Origin: Microthyrium microscopicum
Lineage: Eukaryota; Ascomycota; Dothideomycetes; Microthyriales; Microthyriaceae
Assembly (NCBI GenBank): GCA_010405405.1
Contig: MU004237.1
Location: 1,003,345-1,067,344, forward strand
Reading direction: 5' to 3'
DNA: 64,000 nt
Below are positions 47,801-57,834 of the stretch, one piece after another. The notes beneath the pieces were generated by a model. The model was not told where the DNA came from and made no database searches. It saw only the letters and a program-made list of their open reading frames with translations. Within the stretch, counting starts at the first letter, position 1; every line of letters begins with the position of its first letter. A program made the translations under genes and the position numbers.

Positions 47801-48512
47801 CCGTTGCTTCCTCGTCGCCATCATCAATAAATATCGGCGGAGCTCCTGGTCTACTATTATCCGATCGTGCGCTCTTCGATCGAGTCGAGAAGTACGTTTG
47901 CGGAACCGAGTGCTTCTTATGCTTGAAAAGATTCGACAATACAGAACCAGGATGTTGTTCTTCTGAGCTTGCTTCTGGTGTAGTTGGTTCTGAGACTTCG
48001 GCTATCACATTAGGGCGTGAGGTCTCCATGGATGTCCGATCTTCGCGGTCCGAGTCGCTAAATGTATTACTGAATCGACTGAGCGCATCTGGATCGGATT
48101 CAGACATCGATGTAGAACGAAGAAACGACCCGCTGTTGCCTCTGGGAGACTCTCCGAGCGCCCATGATGCTAATTCTTGTGTTTGTTCGCGGACACCTTG
48201 TGACGAATACTGTAGCGGTTCAACTATTTGAGATTAATTTGTGTTTCATCGCAGAGGTAAGCTAGACAAACCTGTCCCGTGCGAGGCATGGTGGTAGAAG
48301 GATCTGGTAGGCTGTCGATGTCCATAGCTTGACGATAAATTTGAAGCTGACGAAAAAGAGCCAGATCTTGGTATTCGATGAGCAGAGCGACCTCTTATTG
48401 ACTGAGTGTGATCAATTGACAGAGCTTCTTCAACATCTGCATTCGAAAAGGGTAGTCGCTGTTGGAGATAGTTTTGATCGCTTCCTTGGCCAGATCCTGG
48501 GCTTTGTGACAT
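44857..48512 (-). CDS. SulP-STAS-cNMP transporter, Vsb1 (YGR125W)-like
   Basis: Nine exons: 48512-48272, 48223-47552, 47505-47360, 47310-46764, 46716-46517, 46465-46232, 46181-45548, 45498-44934, 44881-44857. They total 3264 nt, 1087 aa, with all phases closed. A Ser-rich cytosolic N-terminus ([15 protein letters not shown]) of about 240 residues precedes the SulP membrane domain, with [40 protein letters not shown] and [12 protein letters not shown]. Next is a STAS domain ([17 protein letters not shown]) and a C-terminal cyclic-nucleotide-binding-like fold ([34 protein letters not shown]). Yeast Vsb1 has the same architecture and is needed for vacuolar storage of basic amino acids. The final coding exon has only 25 bases (ending YVLIIAG). 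The donor GTAAGT and branch GCTAAC support it over the in-frame stop a codon later. Confidence 0.92.
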
Positions 48513-49657
48513 TATATCGGCGTTTGCATTGAACAAAAGCGCAACCGCTCTTCCCACGGCAAGATTGAGGCTTCAGAAAGTCTCAAGACTTGCACGCAGA
48601 GATGAGGTTAGGCGCGAGGCAGGATGACGTGATTGTCAAAGATATTAAACCGTGAGTGATGCGGGCGCTTGTCGACCTCAAGATTGGATAAATTACGGAA
48701 ATTGATAATCAAGCATTGGAGAATACAAGTTAAAGAACGCGCTTTGCCAGTTGTTGGGCCACTATAGCCAGTGGTATGTCAAGTTGAGTAGCAAGATAGG
48801 TACAAACTCGAGTACTCTGAGGATGAAGCTTCGCAGCGTGGGATGTCGCGGGGGCTCGGAGGTTGAAAAGCTGGGGAAGCAACAAAAAAGGAAGCGAAAG
48901 GCAGTGTCAGGGAAGATTTAGACAGCGGATCCTCGGCATGCAGGGAGATTTAGCGAATACAGTATCAGTCTTCAGACAGTGGTGAAAACTTGAAAAGAGG
49001 TCCAAACGATAATATACTCTGCTAGTGGAATCAAAGCTAGACCAACTTGTGCGCGGGGCGAGTTTGCGGCTCGATGAGGCGGATCTGGGCTTGCAGCTGA
49101 GATGAATCTGGATGCTATGTCGATAGTCGATTGTCCAATAATCGTACTCAAACGTGCCTGGAGATGTACGAGTTGCTCAGAGGACTGGAAAGGACGTTAT
49201 CAGACACCGGGAGCTTGAGGTTGAACGGCACAGGAGCTTCAGAATTCACACCAACATGGATGATGCTTGAGTGAAGAGAAGCAGCGACGATGGGCCATGT
49301 CGCGACAAAGACGCTACCTCGCTCCGGTCCCAAATTTTCATTTGTGTTTGAAAAATTTGCCGATTCCTAGTTTGCTCTCAGACTATTATCTCTCCACATA
49401 TCTCTCGTTAAAAGGCACGGATGGCAAGAAACATGGAGCACGCGGATGCTAGACATGCAGAGCCGTTTTGTACGACATCGATTCCCTGAAACCTGCTGCT
49501 GCCGCGAACTTGGGCCAATGCACGCGTACATGTGGCGTCAAACTTGCATACTTCCATGCTAGAATGACGAGCAAATTTTTAACTCCTCAAGAAAACTCTG
49601 GCCCTGGTTCAATAATTCAATTCATTCGCATATGAATTGTTATTTTTCTACCTCAAT
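48513..49657. other. Promoter region of the SulP gene and 3' side of the Rpp40 gene
   Basis: About 1.1 kb. No supported ORF, repeat or RNA gene. G-rich stretches (48600-49100) lie upstream of the transporter start. Confidence 0.5.
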
Positions 49658-51129
49658 TCAATCCAGCTCCCATACAAGAGTCTCCCGCCCCTGGGTGCAC
49701 AAGATCGAATACGCGTTTCCTTCAAACGATTTGGCGGACAGAGAAAACCAATAATCCTTCTGACTATCTCGGAGCTGAAGAAATAGCGAAATGATACTGC
49801 GGCTCATCATGAGTCCTTGGACTTGAACGTGCACAAGCTGTTGCGGTGCAGCCTTGTCCTCAGCGTCTTGGGTGGACATACACGGTACTTCATATCGACA
49901 GATGTACTTGTCCACTTTGTCAGTCGTCTGAACACGCGGCGAATCCATCGAAAGCAATCCTAGCCATTCTAAAAGTTGCTCTTGATAGTCTTGATCTTTC
50001 ATTGCTCCTGACGATTTGGCAATGGGCACCACAGCATTCGGGATGTTTTGAATAGACAGGATGCATTCGCACAGTACCGAATTCTGATGTTCGATGGGGC
50101 ATGTGGTTCCCTCACCACGGCTCTTCTGGCCGCGATGAAAGTCATAAAAAAGCCATTTCACTGGCTCGTTGAGCACTCGAGTGAATGCCCAGACAATCCT
50201 ATCAAACCCCTTCTTGCCGCGAACCATCTGCGCAAGTCGTAGGTTGAGCTCTATCACTACCAAAAGGTTAAATCGTGTCCAGCAGTCCCAGAAAAGCACA
50301 TACCATAACGCGACTTGATATGCTTCCGCCCAAGGCTAGGAATTGCCCTGCCTGTCAGCCCACATCGTTCATAGGTGGGCTTGTCCAGTTCAAGTCTTAG
50401 AATCCCTATTCGAGTCGTCAGACTTATTCCTGGTCAGCTGCAGGCGATTTACCATCTTTTAAAGAAAAGCGGTTGTCGATATGTGGTCGACCTTCTGAGA
50501 GCAGAAATATGTTGCCTACAAATTATTAGAAGATGATCAGAATGGCTGGGCTGATAGTAAACATACCAGTCTTGATATAATAATTGAAAAAGTCTCCGGA
50601 TATTACCTCCAGTAATGTCATGGTTACCTTGTGGTATTCTGTTTGTAATGACTCTGGTGTGATGCTGGATTTAACAACCTCCCAGAGCTCGTGGGGAAGG
50701 ATCATGTCAACCTAAAGGTCTTAGCTCTGAAGTGAAATCTACATGTAATTTACTCACTGTATGACATGCTGCATTAGAGCTTATACTTGAGAAAGGTTTG
50801 CGCCGCTTTGATACATTTTTGGGATCAATTTCTGTTGGTAATTCAAGGTGTGTGAAGTAACATGGCGAACTGCGGATGGTTTGCGATTGCGAGAGAAACA
50901 TGATGACAACTCCCGGAGCTACACCGCTTAGATGTCTCAGAGTTTTCAGTTCCGTCTCGAGGTCAATATGACATTTGTGGTTGTAAACGATAGAACTGTT
51001 TGATGGTTGAAGAGATCGAGGACATGAAAGGGACGCTAGCTCTTCATTGGGCTTAGCGTACCTCACGCAAGGCTGGCAGCCTTGCTGCGATATGCCAACT
51101 GATGGATAAAATGACTGGCGTTCTCCCAT
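49658..51129 (-). CDS. Ribonuclease P subunit of the Rpp40 family
   Basis: Exons 51129-50758, 50711-50567, 50515-50453, 50405-50304, 50256-49658; 426 aa, all phases consistent. Family-like segments are distributed over the small exons: MILPHELWEVVKSS, GDFFNYYIKTGNIFLLSEG, RFSLKDGILRLELDKPTYER, IELNLRLAQMVRGKKGFDR and IVWAFTRVL. The last exon gives KWLFYDFH and a late LLEWLGLLSMDSPRV. Rpp40 is a protein subunit of nuclear RNase P, which removes tRNA 5' leaders. The N-terminal 60 residues are not clearly conserved, so the exact start is uncertain. It lies next to a tRNA gene, which is probably coincidence. Confidence 0.82.
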
Positions 51130-51460
51130 CAGCGTCGATGACTCCCACGATCGCTACTAATTAGAAGGTGTTATAGTTCCCATCACATTCGATAAAATGT
51201 CCATGTCTAAACGCGCTCGATGGTAAATAAAGCATTCGATAGTAGATCGTCTTATATGGGAGCCATCGCACTCGCTGGGAGCGCGCCATTTATTTTGTCG
51301 ACCCCTCGATGTGCCATTTATTCGCTTTATTCAGCTTAGAAGCGCTTACGTCTTAGGAATTTGTTAATGCCAATGAAATAAATGGCCCCTTCTACTCAGA
51401 AGGTATGGTGGTAGATATCCCGGTCTGTAAAAGGTCAGCTATGAATTGGTTATTTGTGTA
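51130..51460. repeat. Intergenic with a hairpin-family copy
   Basis: At about 51178-51300: TTCCCATCACATTCGAT, then AAGCATTCGATAGTAGATC, then TATGGGAGCCATCGCACTC and GCTGGGAGCGCGCCATTTA. Reverse-complemented, the last part reads GGCGCGCTCCCAGCGAGTGC, matching GGCGCACTCCCATCAAGTGC in the NACHT intron (967-986). This is another member of the dispersed inverted-repeat family. Confidence 0.65.
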
Positions 51461-51521
51461 GTCTCATGCTATCACAATGGAAGGCAAGAATGATAACCCC
51501 TGTTTATGGTTAGACTTGTAA
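51461..51521 (-). pseudogene. 61-bp inverted fragment of the interrupted tRNA-Gly gene
   Basis: Read on the minus strand, these 61 bases are identical to 52005-52065. They contain the 3' part of the D-loop insert (ACAAGTCTAACCATAAACAG) and the tRNA from the D-loop through the anticodon arm and variable loop. They lack the acceptor stem, the 5' D-arm and the T-arm, so this cannot make a tRNA. The match breaks abruptly on both sides (base 51460 and base 51522). Confidence 0.9.
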
Positions 51522-51958
51522 AGAAATATCTTCTGGCACATAGTACTCTAAGAGTGGAAATAACTTTCATTTATTATATCTGCAACATAGGACAAGGAGA
51601 TAGCTTTATGCTCTCAAAAGTCCTGTATTAACAGCTCTCGGTTTTGTATAGGAATGATACAAATAGAAAGGCAGCTAATGTACAGTTGTTTGTTGAAATT
51701 TTTAAGACTCTTCTAATCAACGTCCAGTCCCTAATCCCCCTGCCCAACTAGCTTTACATGTCAAATTTGTATGACTAGAATTCTGTGAGCTGTTGGGCTT
51801 ATTATTTCGTTCTCTTAAGCTCAACAAGACATTAGATCCGTGATAATACAAAGATTTGCGCGACGAAGACGTTCAGGCCCAGTGTTGATTAGAGTGGAAA
51901 GTCGGGTTAGAAAAACGTTTATATATTTGTTGAAATGGCAAATTGTGGTTATCTAACT

Positions 51959-52090
51959 GCGTTAGTAGTGTAGGTGAGGGATTTAATCTTTCCGCGATTA
52001 TAAGTTACAAGTCTAACCATAAACAGGGGTTATCATTCTTGCCTTCCATTGTGATAGCATGAGACCGGAGTTCGAGTCTCCGCTAACGCA
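51959..52090 (+). tRNA. tRNA-Gly(UCC) gene interrupted in the D-loop by a 53-bp intron-like insert
   Basis: The acceptor stem GCGTTAG (51959-51965) pairs perfectly with CTAACGC (52083-52089), with discriminator A. The T-arm CGGAG-TTCGAGT-CTCCG (52066-52082) is perfect. The 5' D-arm TAGTGTAG (51966-51973) is followed by an insert (51974-52026), then GGGTTATCATTCTTGCCTTCCA, the usual glycine D-loop and anticodon loop with TCC at 52045-52047. Without the insert the D-arm is the same length as in human and yeast tRNA-Gly(UCC). A second small intron of about 7 bases (TTGTGAT, 52049-52055) sits after position 37, the canonical tRNA intron site; the anticodon stem then has one T-T mismatch. It may be functional only if the D-loop insert is removed; otherwise it is a pseudogene. 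Confidence 0.85.
51974..52026 (+). other. Spliceosomal-intron-like insert in the tRNA D-loop
   Basis: 53 bases starting GTGAGGG and ending AAACAG. CTAAC (52013-52017) lies nine bases before the terminal AG. The donor, branch and acceptor match the protein-coding introns of this window. Excision leaves TAGTGTAG joined to GGGTTATCATT. The CTAACC also pairs with the downstream GGTTA in the exon. Confidence 0.75.
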
Positions 52091-52098
52091 TCTTAATG

Positions 52099-52105
52099 TT
52101 TTTTT
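52099..52105 (+). terminator. Pol III T-run terminator downstream of the tRNA
   Basis: Seven T residues, eight bases after the tRNA 3' end, the usual RNA polymerase III stop signal. Confidence 0.7.
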
Positions 52106-52447
52106 GTTTAATTCTTTTTTGATATCAGAACGAAAAGTGTTGCAGGTTCCATAGACACTTTCTTTTTTGAAGATGTATTGACTTTGGGGTGGGCTGCTCA
52201 TGCTTTTGGCCTGCAATAGCGTGCAATGTGCAGTATTCTCAACGTCAAGTACAAGTGTGTAGCTTTAGATTCCAGGATTGATATACAGTGAATAAGATGC
52301 TATAAGGATAATTTACTGATATATGTAGTAAAAGATAATATTATATCTAGGAGTTAGAATAAGACTCAAGGGAAGTGCCAGGGACGCCGTAGTACATATC
52401 ATTTTGGCAGCATACTCCACAATGCACAGGTACATGACTGTAGATCC

Positions 52448-53105
52448 ACTGCCTTATCGAGTACGATGGAAGACTGAGCGTCTTTCAATTTACGTGGAGC
52501 GCTGGCAGACATCGCACTTGCTGGGAGTGCGCTTTCTAAATCCCGTTCTCGTATCGCAACATGTGAGCTTTATGCGTATTTCCAACAAGTACAATGGCAA
52601 GAACAGTACATATAATTTATCAAGAGCGCTGGCGCCCATTGCACTTGATGGGAGTTCCCCGAGCCACTTCCTTAATTCGCACCGCTAATAGTAGATTCCT
52701 GTAGTCTTCCATTAAGTGTGATGGCAAGAACAGTACATCTAGTTTATCAAGAGTGCTGGCGCCCATTGCACTTGATGGGAATACGCCTACCTAGTATCTT
52801 AGTTTGCCACTTGATGGCGGATTTCTGCTGAGTTCCCATCAAGAGTGATGATCAAGTAAGTATATGCTATCTTTTCGAAGGCGTTTGGCGGACATCGCAC
52901 TCGGTGAGAATATGCTTCTATGGCTTCTCTTCAGGCCGAAAGAGATCTAAGATGCGCGCATACTCTCAGCAAGAGCGATGGCAAAGTATATATATATACT
53001 TTATCAAGTGCGCTGGCAGACATCGCACTTGATGAGAGACTGCTCCTAATCTTGGAACTCTGGAAGAGACATTGTGGATTGATCCCATCGAGTACTCTGG
53101 CTGCC
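52448..53105. repeat. Array of short hairpin repeats (at least five units)
   Basis: Units of about 65-80 bases with imperfect terminal inverted repeats close to TCCCATCAAGTGCGATGGC lie at 52448-52530, 52580-52644, 52707-52781, 52832-52909 and 52961-53038. A possible half unit is at 53081-53100 (GATCCCATCGAGTACTCTGG). The interiors of units 2 and 3 share AATGGCAAGAACAGTACAT or the near copy, and end TGGCGCCCATTGCACTTGAT. Units 1 and 5 end CTGGCAGACATCGCACTTG. Each would fold into a stem-loop. No protein is encoded. Confidence 0.8.
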
Positions 53106-56083
53106 ATAAGATGCATAAATAATCTGTTCTGCATAAAAGATGTTAGGAAAGTTAGATAGCATACAGTATTGATCCAGGCTGGTAGCGAAATGTGTGGTCA
53201 ATCACTGAGTTATGGTTAAGATAATGTTGCTATATCCTTAGAGATTTGTTATGATATCTGTATAACTGTCTTCAAAGTAGCCTCTACAAGATTCATCGAG
53301 ATTATAATCTTATATTTCCTCTTGGTAAATTTCGGAACAGCAATATGATCAAGCGGCGGTTTTGAATACGCAGTCTCAATCGTCTCCACTTTCTCCCCTA
53401 AATTCAATGATATGTGCAGATTTGTTCTTTCCTTTTTTCAATTTTGTAAGCTGCTGATTTAACGTCGTAAATACTACTCTAAGAAAGAACAGGCATGAGA
53501 TAAGCGTTCCTTCTCCTCGACCACAATCATAAATTCTCACAGCACATAAGCACCTGGAACGATTCCTGGACAGTTCTTTCGCACAATATAATCCAACGGA
53601 ACTGATTCATTATTCCGCGAACCTGGCATAACGATATAGATACTAGAATCTTAACGACATCGGTTCAGAACGATGGGTTTCCCCGAAACTTGGAACTTTG
53701 TCAACTGCCGTATAGTTTCCGGTAAGGTGTCATTAATCACCATTTCAGGTCAAGTAAAGACTCGGATCTCTCGTATGTCGTGGATGGGTCTCCATCACTT
53801 ACAGTTGCTCGTAGCCAAGTATGCAGATGAGTACCTATCAGAGTGATTCATATTGGGTTATGCTTTGCCGATTGGAGTCACGACGACTTCTACATAAATC
53901 AGTGCTTAACATGCATTTCCAACCAACGGCCTGGGAAAAACAAAGTTATATCTGAAAAGGCATGAGCAATCAAACAATGGAAAACAAGCCAAAAGGATAT
54001 GTCGGTCTTCTACATCCTACATATGCTCCAGTCATGATAAAGACCGAAGCATGTACAGTTTCCGGATGGAGTGCTAACTGAGCGAAGAAGTTCGCCCTTT
54101 AAAGAGAAAGGCGCGGAGGCTGGCGAAGAGAAGATAATATGGTATCGAACAGACAGGTCGTTGAATCAGAGCGAAGTCTACATAAATAAGGTACCTAAGA
54201 TATAAATAGAGGCCCATATCGACCCATTTTCCAAAAAATCCACGCTGTTCCTTCGGGATTTCATACAATTTTCCAGCATATTTAGCAATATATTCGTTAA
54301 CCAACAAATATGAAGTGTAAGCTATTGCGCAATGAACTTCCCCAAACAGTTTCTAACGACTGCCCAGTATCAACTAGCCTCGCTTTCGTCACTCTTGTGG
54401 ACAGTGTTCTTGCTGGAGTCGGGTATATTGTAGCCGAGTTTTACATAATTCGATAACTCATCGTTGCAAAGAGCTGACTTGAATTATCACCCAGCTCTTC
54501 CGAATATGCTAAGAGACCATGTCTGCCGTTTTCATGTGGCAAGAAGAACTGGCAAGCATCTGCGCGTGCTAAGAGATTTCCTATCGAGAAACGAGCGCCT
54601 GAAGTCACAATTGTAGCCGGACAGGGGCGTCCATCTCCTTGTATTGATTATATGCACAAGACTGGAGTTACTCGAAAGAACTTACAATGCAAATCGAGCT
54701 TCAGCGTGCTTGGAAGTTATCCCTTGGAGACACTCATTTAGTTTAGTACGTCGATTCATCACAATCACATACGGCTTTGAATCATACCAACCTTGGAAGG
54801 TTTCTCTGACCTCCTATGCCTCTTGAAGCCTCTCACCTTCCTAATTCCAGCGCTATGATATCTTCGGAACCACTGCCGTCAAAATAAACTTTCATTTTCC
54901 AGTTACTCGCCTAGCATCATCTTGTCAAGACCCTGTGTAGCACATTGAATCACATGCGTGCCCACCCAGACTTCCATCACAGACTAAAATCCGTTGGCCC
55001 GCAATACCGAAGTTAAAACATATTACCTTCCATGGTTTAGCCGACGACTTCTGCGTTGGAACAAGTAGCACCTTGAAGTTCCGCACAGTGCTGGTGTCGG
55101 TGCTATGTCGGTGACGGGATTGAAAATCTGGAGAAAGGGCCGAATCGCGGAAATACTGTCTGGATGATGAGCCACTTGATGTTAGAGGGGCTGATCATAT
55201 CCCATGAGCAGATCAAGAACGGTGGAAGTGGTGAAGATATGCAGGTGCAGATTCAGAGGGTGATGAACGGGATATTCTATGTCGAGTCATGGATGTGCGT
55301 GATGTGTGATGTTGGTGTGGTGAAAATTGAGCGGGGTGGGATCTGCGTTGATGTTGCTATGCTATTAGGACATAGGAGAACGTTACCTGGAGCCTGACAA
55401 TGAGATATTACTTGAAAAAGTGCTGTATTGCTTGAAGGGAAGAGTGGTGGAGGAAGATGGGTTGGCTTGCAGTCTGATGTGTACTAATTGGGAAGCCACG
55501 CAAGGGATTCAAAAGCATGTGAATATATACAAGTGAAACACGCATACCTATAGCAGATGGCCTTTTTGAATGTTTGACCATTGTAGATAGATTGTGATAA
55601 TGTGACTACTCCCCATCATGTCTTCTTCATCCTTACTATTTCTGTGTTTGTTTCTTAAACCCGTATTACGTGGCGATTGTCATGGCATGATACAAGACCC
55701 TACTTCCACGGAGCACATGGATAATTCTCCTAGCTTACCATAAGTTCTAAAAAATACATCGACGGAACAACCGGAAAATTATCTGATCAGACACGAATTC
55801 TCCGACCCCATATATCAATCTCAAATCGTCGTCCGTAGTTGGTCAATATACGCCACAAGGAAGATACATCTGCTCCCTATTTCCTAAAAGAAGATTACTG
55901 ACTACCCCAATACTGACAATACGCTCTAGCTATACCATAATCGCACAACCTTTGAGCATACCAAAATTACTCAATCTTAAGCTCCAACAGTAGCACCAAT
56001 GACAACAATGGAAGCTTCATGTATATAATTTTACCTAGTCGGGCCTTGTTCGAAACGCGTAGTTGTCGCTTATCTTAGTTTCT
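53106..56083. other. 3-kb stretch without a recognisable gene
   Basis: Small ORFs only (the longest about 78 codons), with no motif. Composition is moderately AT-rich. A 5S-like stretch near 54990-55020 was considered and rejected. I see no further hairpin-family units. Confidence 0.5.
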
Positions 56084-56188
56084 CTCAGACGTAGCAAGCT
56101 GCTTTAAATAGTCACTATAGCTCCCTACCCCTATTAGCACCCCTGTCAACACCCCTGTAATATTTTAAAGCAGCTTACTACGTCTGAG
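56084..56188. repeat. Fold-back element with CTCAGACG ends
   Basis: The left arm CTCAGACGTAGCAAGCTGC continues into TTTAAATA (to 56110). It is mirrored by TATTTTAAAGCAGCTTACTA (from 56161) and CGTCTGAG (to 56188). The arms differ by one indel and one transition, with a 50-base C/T-rich centre. It is the left boundary of an AT-rich block. Confidence 0.75.
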
Positions 56189-57050
56189 TAACTCTTATTT
56201 ACTTTTAATGAAGGCTCTGTTAACTTTTGTTAACGAATCCTCTTATTTTTAAATAATAATAACGAAGCTAATCTAGCTTTATAAACCTTACCGTTACTAT
56301 TATTCTATTCGTCTTATTCTCCTCTTTTCTTTGTTTTTGTTAGATTCTTTCTATCTCTTTTAGTTGTCTTATAAAGCTTTAGTGACTAAAGTCAATATTT
56401 ATAATTTTCAGGCCAAAACTTCTAACTTAAATAACTTAATAACCATAGCAGCTATAAACAAATAAACAAAACGAGCATAATTCTTAGCTCCTCTTTAAAA
56501 TAAGCGCACTTTCGGAATTTCGATTCGTCTACTTTTGGTAAAGTAAGTCTTCAAAAAGATTAAAAAAGCTTCTATTCCGATTACCTCTTTAGTTTAACAA
56601 CAACCACATTTTATTACTATTTATCTATATGTGCTTATAGATCTCGACGAGCTAAATTGCCTCATTCTTTTAGATTTACTATATCTCTTATAGTTGTTAA
56701 TTAAACAAAGGGTAACGAAATAATGAAATAGTTAACTAGGCTTAGCATTTTTTTATCTCTACGGAAATGACATCTTAGAAGCTAAAGGGTATTAGATTAG
56801 CTTTAAAATAGGCTCTTCTTAAAGCTAAGGTTCTAATCTATAATTTAAATTTGGCACATTTTTGATAACTATAGTAGTTAATTAATAGTTTATAAAAATA
56901 CTTAGAAGAGGCTAAAAAGTTAAGCCGAGATATTAATAAACGAAATAAGAGTCTCTCAGACTGCGTAGCAAAAAGTTAGAACGAGTAGAACGAGATCTAA
57001 TTAGCTAGATCTACTACCCCTGTAGACGCTAAAATTTGCTCGCAGTCTGA
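56084..57050. mobile_element. AT-rich degraded transposon block, probably RIP-mutated
   Basis: About 970 bases of strongly AT-rich sequence: two 60-base lines counted gave 14 and 19 G+C. No intact ORF is present. Both ends carry related motifs: CTCAGACGTAGC at 56084, and TCAGACTGCGTAGCAAA (56956) mirrored by TTTGCTCGCAGTCTGA (57035-57050), the latter forming a second fold-back. The A/T bias with sharp edges fits RIP of a repeat, but no transposase could be read, so the class is unknown. Confidence 0.6.
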
Positions 57051-57681
57051 CTAAGTGAGATAAGTTGTCGCGTCTTTTTGGACGAGAGACGCGCAACGCG
57101 TTTTTGGTGATGGGAGGCTGGACCTGGGCGTTGCGGTAGCAAGGTTTCTTTGCTTTTTAGCCGCAGCAGGGCTGAAGGGCCGACTTGGATGGCTTGACCT
57201 TTGAGTTGAATATCGCTGTGCGGCTCTGCTCAAGAATCTGAAAATAGTTTGTGATTTACATGGACTGATCGAATCTTTCATGATGGCCTGTTTTGCAAGA
57301 AGTATATCAGCGTGGCTTTGGCTGCAGAGTGTGTAGAATTGGGGTGTTGATGCATAAGGTGCTGGGACTGCGAATGTCTTCTATGGGTGGATTTTCCTGG
57401 CTATGGAGCGTATTGCGCATGATGGTAGAGAATGAGGTTATAAGGCGGTTCGTGATTGACTCTTTCTGTAGGTTCTGAGACATTTTATTGTCTGGCGAGA
57501 TGTCCCGTTGGAACTTTGTGTTGCCTATTGGTCATGTATTTTACGCAGGCAAGATAGAGCCGATCAGTGAGATTTTGCCGAGAAGTCGACTCTTACAAAT
57601 GGGAATGACCCGTTGGGAAAGAGCTTGAAGAGAATCTAGGCGAAGCTCTAGAGGCTTGAGCGAAGGATTCAGGCGAACTAC
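57051..57681. other. Intergenic, no supported feature
   Basis: About 630 bases with only small, motif-free ORFs. Composition returns abruptly to normal after 57050. Confidence 0.45.
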
Positions 57682-57834
57682 CTACCGTTTTTACCCTTTC
57701 AGTTGGGATAGGTTAGCGCGGTTTTATAGGCGAGGTTTGTCCGTGAGAAACAGCGAGTCCCTGGCTAAATTCATAGCGCCACCCGCAAGAAAAAGCGCGC
57801 TAACCTATCCCAACTGAAAGGGTAAAAACGGTAG
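57682..57834. mobile_element. MITE with perfect 39-bp terminal inverted repeats
   Basis: The left end 57682-57720 begins CTACCGTTTTTACCCTTTCA and ends GGATAGGTTAGCGCG. The right end 57796-57834 is its exact reverse complement. The 75-base centre encodes nothing. If the TA at 57683-57684 and at 57832-57833 is the target duplication, the element has CCGTTTTTACCC ends and would fit a Tc1/mariner-type non-autonomous element. Perfect arms suggest a recent insertion, or escape from RIP because of small size. Confidence 0.85.

Noticed and set aside
52448-53105. CRISPR array
   Set aside because: Units are diverged inverted repeats with no identical direct repeats or unique spacers, and the genome is eukaryotic.
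54074-54307. 77-aa ORF with aromatic, membrane-like composition
   Set aside because: No family recognised and no intron or neighbour support, so not called as a gene.
54955-55130. 5S rRNA-like words (CCGAAGTTAA; GTGCTGGTGTCGGTG)
   Set aside because: The two words are about 75 bases apart instead of about 20, and no 5S helix pattern could be drawn.
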